From contig NC_092571.1 of the NCBI RefSeq assembly GCF_037975245.1, positions 21,191,917 to 21,255,916 of the forward strand: a stretch of 64,000 nucleotides of DNA, read 5' to 3'. Source of the stretch: Apostichopus japonicus. Lineage: Eukaryota > Echinodermata > Holothuroidea > Aspidochirotida > Stichopodidae. Shown in pieces: positions 24,001-38,500 of the stretch (position 1 is its first letter; each line of letters begins with the position of its first letter). The translations under genes were made by a program, and so were the position numbers. The notes under the pieces were generated by a model. That model saw nothing but the letters and a program-made list of their open reading frames with translations, did no database searches and was not told where the DNA came from.

Positions 24001-26429
24001 ACGTCTTTTGCCGATCTTTTACAGCAAGTGCCTACACGGGGAGCTGTAAGTATTAGTTAATCCACCTAATATCTCAGTCCATACAGTGGCGCGATGGCTT
24101 GGCGCACTGTGCGAGCTGATGATCGAGACTCTCTTTTGCATCCGTGGTTCGAACCCCGGGTGATGACGTCTTTTGCCGATCTTTTACAGCAAGTGCCTAC
24201 ACGGGGAGCTGTAAGTATTAGTTAATCCACCTAATATCTCAGTCCATACAGTGGCGCGATGGCTTGGCGCACTGTGCGAGCTGATGATCGAGACTCTCTT
24301 TTGCATCCGTGGTTCGAACCCCGGGTGATGACGTCTTTTACAGCAAGTGCCTACACGGGGAGCTGTAAGTATTAGTTAATCCACCTAACATCTCAGTCCA
24401 TACAGTGGCGCGATGGCTTGGCGCACTGTGCGAGCTGATGATCGAGACTCTCTTTTGCATCCGTGGTTCGAACCCCGGGTGATGACGTCTTTTACAGCAA
24501 GTGCCTACACGGGGAGCTGTAAGTATTAGTTAATCCACCTAATATCTCAGTCCATACAGTGGCGCGATGGCTTGGCGCACTGTGCGAGCTGATGATCGAG
24601 ACTCTCTTTTGCATCCGTGGTTCGAACCCCGGGTGATGACGTCTTTTGCCGATCTTTTACAGCAAGTGCCTACACGGGGAGCTGTAAGTATTAGTTAATC
24701 CACCTAATATCTCAGTCCATACAGTGGCGCGATGGCTTGGCGCACTGTGCGAGCTGATGATCGAGACTCTCTTTTGCATCCGTGGTTCGAACCCCGGGTG
24801 ATGACGTCTTTTGCCGATCTTTTACAGCAAGTGCCTACACGGGGAGCTGTAAGTATTAGTTTATCCACCTAATATCTCAGTCCATACAGTGGCGCGATGG
24901 CTTGGCGCACTGTGCGAGCTGATGATCGAGACTCTCTTTTGCATCCGTGGTTCGAACCCCGGGTGATGACGTCTTTTGCCGATCTTTTACAGCAAGTGCC
25001 TACACGGGGAGCTGTAAGTATTAGTTAATCCACCTAATATCTCAGTCCATACAGTGGCGCGATGGCTTGGCGCACTGTGCGAGCTGATGATCGAGACTCT
25101 CTTTTGCATCCGTGGTTCGAACCCCGGGTGATGACGTCTTTTACAGCAAGTGCCTACACGGGGAGCTGTAAGTATTAGTTAATCCACCTAACATCTCAGT
25201 CCATACAGTGGCGCGATGGCTTGGCGCACTGTGCGAGCTGATGATCGAGACTCTCTTTTGCATCCGTGGTTCGAACCCCGGGTGATGACGTCTTTTGCCG
25301 ATCTTTTACAGCAAGTGCCTACACGGGGAGCTGTAAGTATTAGTTAATCCACCTAATATCTCAGTCCATACAGTGGCGCGATGGCTTGGCGCACTGTGCG
25401 AGCTGATGATCGAGACTCTCTTTTGCATCCGTGGTTCGAACCCCGGGTGATGACGTCTTTTGCCGATCTTTTACAGCAAGTGCCTACACGGGGAGCTGTA
25501 AGTATTAGTTAATCCACCTAATATCTCAGTCCATACAGTGGCGCGATGGCTTGGCGCACTGTGCGAGCTGATGATCGAGACTCTCTTTTGCATCCGTGGT
25601 TCGAACCCCGGGTGATGACGTCTTTTACAGCAAGTGCCTACACGGGGAGCTGTAAGTATTAGTTAATCCACCTAACATCTCAGTCCATACAGTGGCGCGA
25701 TGGCTTGGCGCACTGTGCGAGCTGATGATCGAGACTCTCTTTTGCATCCGTGGTTCGAACCCCGGGTGATGACGTCTTTTGCCGATCTTTTACAGCAAGT
25801 GCCTACACGGGGAGCTGTAAGTATTAGTTAATCCACCTAATATCTCAGTCCATACAGTGGCGCGATGGCTTGGCGCACTGTGCGAGCTGATGATCGAGAC
25901 TCTCTTTTGCATCCGTGGTTCGAACCCCGGGTGATGACGTCTTTTGCCGATCTTTTACAGCAAGTGCCTACACGGGGAGCTGTAAGTATTAGTTAATCCA
26001 CCTAATATCTCAGTCCATACAGTGGCGCGATGGCTTGGCGCACTGTGCGAGCTGATGATCGAGACTCTCTTTTGCATCCGTGGTTCGAACCCCGGCTGAT
26101 GACGTCTTTTGCCGATCTTTTACAGCAAGTGCCTACACGGGGAGCTGTAAGTATTAGTTAATCCACTTAATATCTCAGTCCATACAGTGGCGCGATGGCT
26201 TGGCGCACTGTGCGAGCTGATGATCGAGACTCTCTTTTGCATCCGTGGTTCGAACCCCGGGTGATGACGTCTTTTACAGCAAGTGCCTACACGGGGAGCT
26301 GTAAGTATTAGTTAATCCACCTAACATCTCAGTCCATACAGTGGCGCGATGGCTTGGCGCACTGTGCGAGCTGATGATCGAGACTCTCTTTTGCATCCGT
26401 GGTTCGAACCCCGGGTGATGACGTCTTTT

Positions 26430-27500
26430 ACAGCAAGTGCCTACACGGGGAGCTGTAAGTATTAGTTAATCCACCTAATATCTCAGTCCATACAGTGGCG
26501 CGATGGCTTGGCGCACTGTGCGAGGTGATGATCGAGACTCTCTTTTGCATCCGTGGTTCGAACCCCGGGTGATGACGTCTATTGCCGATCTTTTACAGCA
26601 AGTGCCTACACGGGGAGCTGTAAGTATTAGTTAATCCACCTAATATCTCAGTCCATACAGTGGCGCGATGGCTTGGCGCACTGTGCGAGCTGATGATCGA
26701 GACTCTCTTTTGCATCCGTGGTTCGAACCCCGGGTGATGACGTCTTTTACAGCAAGTGCCTACACGGAGAGCTGTAAGTATTAGTTAATCCACCTAACAT
26801 CTCAGTCCATACAGTGGCGCGATGGCTTGGCGCACTGTGCGAGCTGATGATCGAGACTCTCTTTTGCATCCGTGGTTCGAACCCCGGGTGATGACGTCTT
26901 TTGCCGATCTTTTACAGCAAGTGCCTACACGGGGAGCTGTAAGTATTAGTTAATCCACCTAATATCTCAGTCCATACAGTGGCGCGATGGCTTGGCGCAC
27001 TGTGCGAGCTGATGATCGAGACACTCTTTTGCATCCGTGGTTCGAACCCCGGGTGATGACGTCTTTTGCCGATCTTTTACAGCAAGTGCCTACACGGGGA
27101 GCTGTAAGTATTAGTTAATCCACCTAATATCTCAGTCCATACAGTGGCGCGATGGCTTGGCGCACTGTGCAAGCTGATGATCGAGAATCTCTTTTGCATC
27201 CGTGGTTCGAACCCCGGGTGATGACGTCTTTTACAGCAAGTGCCTACACGGGGAGCTGTAAGTATTAGTTAATCCACCTAACATCTCAGTCCATACAGTG
27301 GCGCGATGGCTTGGCGCACTGTGCGAGCTGATGATCGAGACTCTCTTTTGCATCCGTGGTTCGAACCCCGGGTGATGACGTCTTTTGCCGATCTTTTACA
27401 GCAAGTGCCTACACGGGGAGCTGTAAGTATTAGTTAATCCACCTAATATCTCAGTCCATACAGTGGCGCGATGGCTTGGCGCACTGTGCGAGCTGATGAT
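26430..27500 (+). repeat. Upstream copy of a ~1.07-kb block repeated at +1,771 bp
   Basis: Rare markers cgaggtgatg (26521), ctattgccg (about 26580), cacggagag (26765), gagacactc (27019) and caagctgatgatcgagaatc (27170) recur at exactly +1,771 bp (7 L + 4 S). Flanking L/S order and variants differ, which bounds the match to roughly these coordinates. Confidence 0.88.
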
Positions 27501-27700
27501 CGAGACACTCTTTTGCATCCGTGGTTCGAACCCCGGGTGATGACGTCTTTTGCCGATCTTTTACAGCAAGTGCCTACACGGGGAGCTGTAAGTATTAGTT
27601 AATCCACCTAATATCTCAGTCCATATAGTGGTGCGATGGCTTGGCGCACTGTGCAAGCTGATGATCGAGAATCTCTTTTGCATCCGTGGTTCGAACCCCG
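27000..27700 (+). repeat. Tandem duplication of a 484-bp L-L-S trimer
   Basis: The pair gagacactc (27021) and aagctgatgatcgagaatc (27171) recurs at 27505 and 27655, both +484 bp. The second copy also has private changes (ccatatag, gtgcgatgg near 27626-27633). This local trimer duplication lies inside the larger 1,771-bp repeat and is absent from the downstream block, so it arose after or separately from it. Confidence 0.85.
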
Positions 27701-28199
27701 GGTGATGACGTCTTTTACAGCAAGTGCCTACACGGGGAGCTGTAAGTATTAGTTAATCCACCTAACATCTCAGTCCATACAGTGGCGCGATGGCTTGGCG
27801 CACTGTGCGAGCTGATGATCGAGACTCTCTTTTGCATCCGTGGTTCGAACCCCGGGTGATGACGTCTTTTGCCGATCTTTTACAGCAAGTGCCTACACGG
27901 GGAGCTGTAAGTATTAGTTAATCCACCTAATATCTCAGTCCATACAGTGGCGCGATGGCTTGGCGCACTGTGCGAGCTGATGATCGAGACTCTCTTTTGC
28001 ATCCGTGGTTCGAACCCCGGGTGATGACGTCTTTTGCCGATCTTTTACAGCAAGTGCCTACACGGGGAGCTGTAAGTATTAGTTAATCCACCTAATATCT
28101 CAGTCCATACAGTGGCGCGATGGCTTGGCGCACTGTGCGAGCTGATGATCGAGACTCTCTTTTGCATCCGTGGTTCGAACCCCGGGTGATGACGTCTTT

Positions 28200-29270
28200 T
28201 ACAGCAAGTGCCTACACGGGGAGCTGTAAGTATTAGTTAATCCACCTAATATCTCAGTCCATACAGTGGCGCGATGGCTTGGCGCACTGTGCGAGGTGAT
28301 GATCGAGACTCTCTTTTGCATCCGTGGTTCGAACCCCGGGTGATGACGTCTATTGCCGATCTTTTACAGCAAGTGCCTACACGGGGAGCTGTAAGTATTA
28401 GTTAATCCACCTAATATCTCAGTCCATACAGTGGCGCGATGGCTTGGCGCACTGTGCGAGCTGATGATCGAGACTCTCTTTTGCATCCGTGGTTCGAACC
28501 CCGGGTGATGACGTCTTTTACAGCAAGTGCCTACACGGAGAGCTGTAAGTATTAGTTAATCCACCTAACATCTCAGTCCATACAGTGGCGCGATGGCTTG
28601 GCGCACTGTGCGAGCTGATGATCGAGACTCTCTTTTGCATCCGTGGTTCGAACCCCGGGTGATGACGTCTTTTGCCGATCTTTTACAGCAAGTGCCTACA
28701 CGGGGAGCTGTAAGTATTAGTTAATCCACCTAATATCTCAGTCCATACAGTGGCGCGATGGCTTGGCGCACTGTGCGAGCTGATGATCGAGACACTCTTT
28801 TGCATCCGTGGTTCGAACCCCGGGTGATGACGTCTTTTGCCGATCTTTTACAGCAAGTGCCTACACGGGGAGCTGTAAGTATTTGTTAATCCACCTAATA
28901 TCTCAGTCCATACAGTGGCGCGATGGCTTGGCGCACTGTGCAAGCTGATGATCGAGAATCTCTTTTGCATCCGTGGTTCGAACCCCGGGTGATGACGTCT
29001 TTTACAGCAAGTGCCTACACGGGGAGCTGTAAGTATTAGTTAATCCACCTAACATCTCAGTCCATACAGTGGCGCGATGGCTTGGCGCACTGTGCGAGCT
29101 GATGATCGAGACTCTCTTTTGCATCCGTGGTTCGAACCCCGGGTGATGACGTCTTTTGCCGATCTTTTACAGCAAGTGCCTACACGGGGAGCTGTAAGTA
29201 TTAGTTAATCCACCTAATATCTCAGTCCATACAGTGGCGCGATGGCTTGGCGCACTGTGCGAGCTGATGA
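28200..29270 (+). repeat. Downstream copy of the ~1.07-kb block
   Basis: Partner of 26430-27500 at +1,771 bp, with cgaggtgatg at 28292, cacggagag near 28536 and aagctgatgatcgagaatc at 28942. It carries a single private change, atttgttaat near 28883. Confidence 0.88.
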
Positions 29271-32200
29271 TCGAGACTCTCTTTTGCATCCGTGGTTCGA
29301 ACCCCGGGTGATGACGTCTTTTGCCGATCTTTTACGGCAAGTGCCTACACGGGGAGCTGTAAGTATTAGTTAATCCACCTAATATCTCAGTCCATACAGT
29401 GGCGCGATGGCTTGGCGCACTGTGCGAGCTGATGATCGAGACTCTCTTTTGCATCCGTGGTTCGAACCCCGGGTGATGACGTCTTTTGCCGATCTTTTAC
29501 AGCAAGTGCCTACACGGGGAGCTGTAAGTATTAGTTAATCCACCTAATATCTCAGTCCATACAGTGGCGCGATGGCTTGGCGCACTGTGCGAGCTGATGA
29601 TCGAGACTCTCTTTTGCATCCGTGGTTCGAACCCCGGGTGATGACGTCTTTTACAGCAAGTGCCTACACGGGGAGCTGTAAGTATTAGTTAATCCACCTA
29701 ACATCTCAGTCCATACAGTGGCGCGATGGCTTGGCGCACTGTGCGAGCTGATGATCGAGACTCTCTTTTGCATCCGTGGTTCGAACCCCGGGTGATGACG
29801 TCTTTTGCCGATCTTTTACAGCAAGTGCCTACACGGGGAGCTGTAAGTATTAGTTAATCAACCTAATATCTCAGTCCATACAGTGGCGCGATGGCTTGGC
29901 GCACTGTGCGAGCTGATGATCGAGACTCTCTTTTGCATCCGTGGTTCGAACCCCGGGTGATGACGTCTTTTGCCGATCTTTTACAGCAAGTGCCTACACG
30001 GGGAGCTGTAAGTATTAGTTAATCCACCTAATATCTCAGTCCATACAGTGGCGCGATGGCTTGGCGCACTGTGCGAGCTGATGATCGAGACTCTCTTTTG
30101 CATCCGCGGTTCGAACCCCGGGTGATGACGTCTTTTACAGCAAGTGCCTACACGGGGAGCTGTAAGTATTAGTTAATCCACCTAACATCTCAGTCCATAC
30201 AGTGGCGCGATGGCTTGGCGCACTGTGCGAGCTGATGATCGAGACACTCTTTTGCATCCGTGGTTCGAACCCCGGGTGATGACGTCTTTTGCCGATCTTT
30301 TACAGCAAGTGCCTACACGGGGAGCTGTAAGTATTAGTTAATCCACCTAATATCTCAGTCCATACAGTGGCGCGATGGCTTGGCGCACTGTGCGAGCTGA
30401 TGATCGAGACTCTCTTTTGCATCCGTGGTTCGAACCCCGGGTGATGACGTCTTTTGCCGATCTTTTACAGCAAGTGCCTACACGGGGAGCTGTAAGTATT
30501 AGTTAATCCACCTAATATCTCAGTCCATACAGTGGCGCGATGGCTTGGCGCACTGTGCGAGCTGATGATCGAGACTCTCTTTTGCATCCGTGGTTCGAAC
30601 CCCGGGTGATGACGTCTTTTGCCGATCTTTTACAGCAAGTGCCTACACGGGGAGCTGTAAGTATTAGTTAATCCACCTAATATCTCAGTCCATACAGTGG
30701 CGCGATGGCTTGGCGCACTGTGCGAGCTGATGATCGAGACTCTCTTTTGCATCCGTGGTTCGAACCCCGGGTGATGACGTCTTTTGCCGATCTTTTACAG
30801 CAAGTGCCTACACGGGGAGCTGTAAGTATTAGTTAATCCACCTAATATCTCAGTCCATACAGTGGCGCGATGGCTTGGCGCACTGTGCGAGCTGATGATC
30901 GAGACTCTCTTTTGCATCCGTGGTTCGAACCCCGGGTGATGACGTCTTTTACAGCAAGTGCCTACACGGGGAGCTGTAAGTATTAGTTAATCCACCTAAC
31001 ATCTCAGTCCATACAGTGGCGCGATGGCTTGGCGCACTGTGCGAGCTGATGATCGAGACTCTCTTTTGCATCCGTGGTTCGAACCCCGGGTGATGACGTC
31101 TTTTACAGCAAGTGCCTACACGGGGAGCTGTAAGTATTAGTTAATCCACCTAATATCTCAGTCCATACAGTGGCGCGATGGCTTGGCGCACTGTGCGAGC
31201 TGATGATCGAGACTCTCTTTTGCATCCGTGGTTCGAACCCCGGGTGATGACGTCTTTTGCCGATCTTTTACAGCAAGTGCCTACACGGGGAGCTGTAAGT
31301 ATTAGTTAATCCACCTAATATCTCAGTCCATACAGTGGCGCGATGGCTTGGCGCACTGTGCGAGCTGATGATCGAGACTCTCTTTTGCATCCGTGGTTCG
31401 AACCCCGGGTGATGACGTCTTTTGCCGATCTTTTACAGCAAGTGCCTACACGGGGAGCTGTAAGTATTAGTTAATCCACCTAATATCTCAGTCCATACAG
31501 TGGCGCGATGGCTTGGCGCACTGTGCGAGCTGATGATCGAGACTCTCTTTTGCATCCGTGGTTCGAACCCCGGGTGATGACGTCTTTTGCCGATCTTTTA
31601 CAGCAAGTGCCTACACGGGGAGCTGTAAGTATTAGTTAATCCACCTAATATCTCAGTCCATACAGTGGCGCGATGGCTTGGCGCACTGTGCGAGCTGATG
31701 ATCGAGACTCTCTTTTGCATCCGTGGTTCGAACCCCGGGTGATGACGTCTTTTACAGCAAGTGCCTACACGGGGAGCTGTAAGTATTAGTTAATCCACCT
31801 AACATCTCAGTCCATACAGTGGCGCGATGGCTTGGCGCACTGTGCGAGCTGATGATCGAGACTCTCTTTTGCATCCGTGGTTCGAACCCCGGGTGATGAC
31901 GTCTTTTGCCGATCTTTTACAGCAAGTGCCTACACGGGGAGCTGTAAGTATTAGTTAATCCACCTAATATCTCAGTCCATACAGTGGCGCGATGACTTGG
32001 CGCATTGTGCGAGCTGATGATCGAGACTCTCTTTTGCATCCGTGGTTCGAACCCCGGGTGATGACGTCTTTTGCCGATCTTTTACAGCAAGTGCCTACAC
32101 GGGGAGCTGTAAGTATTAGTTAATCCACCTAATATCTCAGTCCATACAGTGGCGCGATGGCTTGGCGCACTGTGCGAGCTGATGATCGAGACTCTCTTTT

Positions 32201-33329
32201 GCATCCGTGGTTCGAACCCCGGGTGATGACGTCTTTTACAGCAAGTGCCTACACGGGGAGCTGTAAGTATTAGTTAATCCACCTAACATCTCAGTCCATA
32301 CAGTGGCGCGATGGCTTGGCGCACTGTGCGAGCTGATGATCGAGACTCTCTTTTGCATCCGTGGTTCGAACCCCGGGTGATGACGTCTTTTACAGCAAGT
32401 GCCTACACGGGGAGCTGTAAGTATTAGTTAATCCACCTAATATCTCAGTCCATACAGTGGCGCGATGGCTTGGCGCACTGTGCGAGCTGATGATCGAGAC
32501 TCTCTTTTGCATCCGTGGTTCGAACCCCGGGTGATGACGTCTTTTGCCGATCTTTTACAGCAAGTGCCTACACGGGGAGCTGTAAGTATTAGTTAATCCA
32601 CCTAATATCTCAGTCCATACAGTGGCGCGATGGCTTGGCGCACTGTGCGAGCTGATGATCGAGACTCTCTTTTGCATCCGTGGTTCGAACCCCGGGTGAT
32701 GACGTCTTTTGCCGATCTTTTACAGCAAGTGCCTACACGGGGAGCTGTAAGTATTAGTTAATCCACCTAATATCTCAGTCCATACAGTGGCGCGATGGCT
32801 TGGCGCACTGTGCGAGCTGATGATCGAGACTCTCTTTTGCATCCGTGGTTCGAACCCCGGGTGATGACGTCTTTTGCCGATCTTTTACAGCAAGTGCCTA
32901 CATGGGGAGCTGTAAGTATTAGTTAATCCACCTAATATCTCAGTCCATACAGTGGCGCGATGGCTTGGCGCACTGTGCGAGCTGATGATCGAGACTCTCT
33001 TTTGCATCCGTGGTTCGAACCCCGGGTGATGACGTCTTTTACAGCAAGTGCCTACACGGGGAGCTGTAAGTATTAGTTAATCCACCTAACATCTCAGTCC
33101 ATACAGTGGCGCGATGGCTTGGCGCACTGTGCGAGCTGATGATCGAGACTCTCTTTTGCATCCGTGGTTCGAACCCCGGGTGATGACGTCTTTTACAGCA
33201 AGTGCCTACACGGGGAGCTGTAAGTATTAGTTAATCCACCTAATATCTCAGTCCATACAGTGGCGCGATGGCTTGGCGCACTGTGCGAGCTGATGATCGA
33301 GACTCTCTTTTGCATCCGTGGTTCGAACC

Positions 33330-34650
33330 CCGGGTGATGACGTCTTTTGCCGATCTTTTACAGCAAGTGCCTACACGGGGAGCTGTAAGTATTAGTTAAT
33401 CCACCTAATATCTCAGTCCATACAGTGGCGCGATGGCTTGGCGCACTGTGCGAGCTGATGATCGAGACTCTCTTTTGCATCCGTGGTTCGAACCCCGGGT
33501 GATGACGTCTTTTGCCGATCTTTTACAGCAAGTGCCTACACGGGGAGCTGTAAGTATTAGTTAATCCACCTAATATCTCAGTCCATACAGTGGCGCGATG
33601 GCTTGGCGCACTGTGCGAGCTGATGATCGAGACTCTCTTTTGCATCCGTGGTTCGAACCCCGGGTGATGACGTCTTTTGCCGATCTTTTACAGCAAGTGC
33701 CTACACGGGGAGCTGTAAGTATTAGTTAATCCACCTAATATCTCAGTCCATACAGTGGCGCGATGGCTTGGCGCACTGTGCGAGCTGATGATCGAGACTC
33801 TCTTTTGCATCCGTGGTTCGAACCCCGGGTGATGACGTCTTTTGCCGATCTTTTACAGCAAGTGCCTACACGGGGAGCTGTAAGTATTAGTTAATCCACC
33901 TAATATCTCAGTCCATACAGTGGCCCGATGGCTTGGCGCACTGTGCGAGCTGATGATCGAGACTCTCTTTTGCATCCGTGGTTCGAACCCCGGGTGATGA
34001 CGTCTTTTGCCGATCTTTTACAGCAAGTGCCTACACGGGGAGCTGTAAATATAAGTTAATCCACCTAATATCTCAGTCCATACAGTGGCGCGATGGCTTG
34101 GCGCACTGTGCGAGCTGATGATCGAGACTCTCTTTTGCATCCGTGGTTCGAACCCCGGGTGATGACGTCTTTTGCCGATCTTTTACAGCAAGTGCCTACA
34201 CGGGGAGCTGTAAGTATTAGTTAATCCACCTAATATCTCAGTCCATACAGTGGCGCGATGGCTTGGCGCACTGTGCGAGCTGATGATCGAGACTCTCTTT
34301 TGCATCCGTGGTTCGAACCCCGGGTGATGACGTCTTTTGCCGATCTTTTACAGCAAGTGCCTACACGGGGAGCTGTAAGTATTAGTTAATCCACCTAATA
34401 TCTCAGTCCATACAGTGGCGCGATGGCTTGGCGCACTGTGCGAGCTGATGATCGAGACTCTCTTTTGCATCCGTGGTTCGAACCCCGGGTGATGACGTCT
34501 TTTGCCGATCTTTTACAGCAAGTGCCTACACGGGGAGCTGTAAGTATTAGTTAATCCACCTAATATCTCAGTCCATACAGTGGCGCGATGGCTTGGCGCA
34601 CTGTGCGAGCTGATGATCGAGACTCTCTTTTGCATCCGTGGTTCGAACCC
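33330..34650 (+). repeat. Run of eight consecutive L monomers
   Basis: T-run landmarks at about 33351-34501 are all L, bounded by S-S on both sides (33031/33191 and 34661/34821). Private variants inside include tggcccgatgg at 33921 and the isolated gtaaatataag at 34045. Comparable L-only runs lie at about 43990-45310 (eight) and 45780-46940 (seven). Confidence 0.8.
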
Positions 34651-35382
34651 CGGGTGATGACGTCTTTTACAGCAAGTGCCTACACGGGGAGCTGTAAGTA
34701 TTAGTTAATCCACCTAACATCTCAGTCCATACAGTGGCGCGATGGCTTGGCGCACTGTGCGAGCTGATGATCGAGACTCTCTTTTGCATCCGTGGTTCGA
34801 ACCCCGGGTGATGACGTCTTTTACAGCAAGTGCCTACACGGGGAGCTGTAAGTATTAGTTAATCCACCTAACATCTCAGTCCATACAGTGGCGCGATGGC
34901 TTGGCGCACTGTGCGAGCTGATGATCGAGACACTCTTTTGCATCCGTGGTTCGAACCCCGGGTGATGACGTCTTTTGCCGATCTTTTACAGCAAGTGCCT
35001 ACACGGGGAGCTGTAAGTATTAGTTAATCCACCTAATATCTCAGTCCATACAGTGGCGCGATGGCTTGGCGCACTGTGCGAGCTGATGATCGAGACTCTC
35101 TTTTGCATCCGTGGTTCGAACCCCGGGTGATGACGTCTTTTGCCGATCTTTTACAGCAAGTGCCTACACGGGGAGCTGTAAGTATTAGTTAATCCACCTA
35201 ATATCTCAGTCCATACAGTGGCGCGATGGCTTGGCGCACTGTGCGAGCTGATGATCGAGACTCTCTTTTGCATCCGTGGTTCGAACCCCGGGTGATGACG
35301 TCTTTTGCCGATCTTTTACAGCAAGTGCCTACACGGGGAGCTGTAAGTATTAGTTAATCCACCTAATATCTCAGTCCATACA

Positions 35383-35546
35383 GTGGCGCGATGGCTTGGC
35401 GCACTGTGCGAGCTGATGATCGAGACTCTCTTTTGCATCCGTGGTTCGAACCCCGGGTGATGACGTTTTTGCCGATCTTTTACAGCAAGTGCCTACACGG
35501 GGAGCTGTAAGTATTAGTTAATCCACCTAATATCTCAGTCCATACA
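35383..35546 (+). repeat. L monomer with 1-bp deletion (gacgtttttgcc)
   Basis: At about 35466 the C of gacgtcttttgcc is lost, producing a T5 run. This is the only T5 I noticed downstream of box B, and it would be a stronger Pol III terminator than the usual T4. The unit is 164 bp. Confidence 0.85.
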
Positions 35547-38500
35547 GTGGCGCGATGGCTTGGCGCACTGTGCGAGCTGATGATCGAGACTCTCTTTTGC
35601 ATCCGTGGTTCGAACCCCGGGTGATGACGTCTTTTACAGCAAGTGCCTACACGGGGAGCTGTAAGTATTAGTTAATCCACCTAACATCTCAGTCCATACA
35701 GTGGCGCGATGGCTTGGCGCACTGTGCGAGCTGATGATCGAGACTCTCTTTTGCATCCGTGGTTCGAACCCCGGGTGATGACGTCTTTTACAGCAAGTGC
35801 CTACACGGGGAGCTGTAAGTATTAGTTAATCCACCTAATATCTCAGTCCATACAGTGGCGCGATGGCTTGGCGCACTGTGCGAGCTGATGATCGAGACTC
35901 TCTTTTGCATCCGTGGTTCGAACCCCGGGTGATGACGTCTTTTGCCGATCTTTTACAGCAAGTGCCTACACGGGGAGCTGTAAGTATTAGTTAATCCACC
36001 TAATATCTCAGTCCATACAGTGGCGCGATGGCTTGGCGCACTGTGCGAGCTGATGATCGAGACTCTCTTTTGCATCCGTGGTTCGAACCCCGGGTGATGA
36101 CGTCTTTTGCCGATCTTTTACAGCAAGTGCCTACACGGGGAGCTGTAAGTATTAGTTAATCCACCTAATATCTCAGTCCATACAGTGGCGCGATGGCTTG
36201 GCGCACTGTGCGAGCTGATGATCGAGACTCTCTTTTGCATCCGTGGTTCGAACCCCGGGTGATGACGTCTTTTGCCGATCTTTTACAGCAAGTGCCTACA
36301 CGGGGAGCTGTAAGTATTAGTTAATCCACCTAATATCTCAGTCCATACAGTGGCGCGATGGCTTGGCGCACTGTGCGAGCTGATGATCGAGACTCTCTTT
36401 TGCATCCGTGGTTCGAACCCCGGGTGATGACGTCTTTTACAGCAAGTGCCTACACGGGGAGCTGTAAGTATTAGTTAATCCACCTAACATCTCAGTCCAT
36501 ACAGTGGCGCGATGGCTTGGCGCACTGTGCGAGCTGATGATCGAGACTCTCTTTTGCATCCGTGGTTCGAACCCCGGGTGATGACGTCTTTTGCCGATCT
36601 TTTACAGCAAGTGCCTACACGGGGAGCTGTAAGTATTAGTTAATCCACCTAATATCTCAGTCCATACAGTGGCGCGATGGCTTGGCGCACTGTGCGAGCT
36701 GATGATCGAGACTCTCTTTTGCATCCGTGGTTCGAACCCCGGGTGATGACGTCTTTTGCCGATCTTTTACAGCAAGTGCCTACACGGGGAGCTGTAAGTA
36801 TCAGTTAATCCACCTAATATCTCAGTCCATACAGTGGCGCGATGGCTTGGCGCACTGTGCGAGCTGATGATCGAGACTCTCTTTTGCATCCGTGGTTCGA
36901 ACCCCGGGTGATGACGTCTTTTACAGCAAGTGCCTACACGGGGAGCTGTAAGTATTAGTTAATCCACCTAACATCTCAGTCCATACAGTGGCGCGATGGC
37001 TTGGCGCACTGTGCGAGCTGATGATCGAGACTCTCTTTTGCATCCGTGGTTCGAACCCCGGGTGATGACGTCTTTTGCCGATCTTTTACAGCAAGTGCCT
37101 ACACGGGGAGCTGTAAGTATTAGTTAATCCACCTAATATCTCAGTCCATACAGTGGCGCGATGGCTTGGCGCACTGTGCGAGCTGATGATCGAGACTCTC
37201 TTTTGCATCCGTGGTTCGAACCCCGGGTGATGACGTCTTTTGCCGATCTTTTACAGCAAGTGCCTACACGGGGAGCTGTAAGTATTAGTTAATCCACCTA
37301 ATATCTCAGTCCATACAGTGGCGCGATGGCTTGGCGCACTGTGCGAGCTGATGATCGAGACTCTCTTTTGCATCCGTGGTTCGAACCCCGGGTGATGACG
37401 TCTTTTACAGCAAGTGCCTACACGGGGAGCTGTAAGTATTAGTTAATCCACCTAACATCTCAGTCCATACAGTGGCGCGATGGCTTGGCGCACTGTGCGA
37501 GCTGATGATCGAGACTCTCTTTTGCATCCGTGGTTCGAACCCCGGGTGATGACGTCTTTTACAGCAAGTGCCTACACGGGGAGCTGTAAGTATTAGTTAA
37601 TCCACCTAATATCTCAGTCCATACAGTGGCGCGATGGCTTGGCGCACTGTGCGAGCTGATGATCGAGACTCTCTTTTGCATCCGTGGTTCGAACCCCGGG
37701 TGATGACGTCTTTTGCCGATCTTTTACAGCAAGTGCCTACACGGGGAGCTGTAAGTATTAGTTATTCCACCTAATATCTCAGTCCATACAGTGGCGCGAT
37801 GGCTTGGCGCACTGTGCGAGCTGATGATCGAGACTCTCTTTTGCATCCGTGGTTCGAACCCCGGGTGATGACGTCTTTTGCCGATCTTTTACAGCAAGTG
37901 CCTACACGGGGAGCTGTAAGTATTAGTTAATCCACCTAACATCTCAGTCCATACAGTGGCGCGATGGCTTGGCGCACTGTGCGAGCTGATGATCGAGACT
38001 CTCTTTTGCATCCGTGGTTCGAACCCCGGGTGATGACGTCTTTTACAGCAAGTGCCTACACGGGGAGCTGTAAGTATTAGTTAATCCACCTAATATCTCA
38101 GTCCATACAGTGGCGCGATGGCTTGGCGCACTGTGCGAGCTGATGATCGAGACTCTCTTTTGCATCCGTGGTTCGAACCCCGGGTGATGACGTCTTTTGC
38201 CGATCTTTTACAGCAAGTGCCTACACGGGGAGCTGTAAGTATTAGTTAATCCACCTAATATCTCAGTCCATACAGTGGCGCGATGGCTTGGCGCACTGTG
38301 CGAGCTGATGATCGAGACTCTCTTTTGCATCCGTGGTTCGAACCCCGGGTGATGACGTCTTTTGCCGATCTTTTACAGCAAGTGCCTACACGGGGAGCTG
38401 TAAGTATTAGTTAATCCACCTAATATCTCAGTCCATACAGTGGCGCGATGGCTTGGCGCACTGTGCGAGCTGATGATCGAGACTCTCTTTTGCATCCGTG

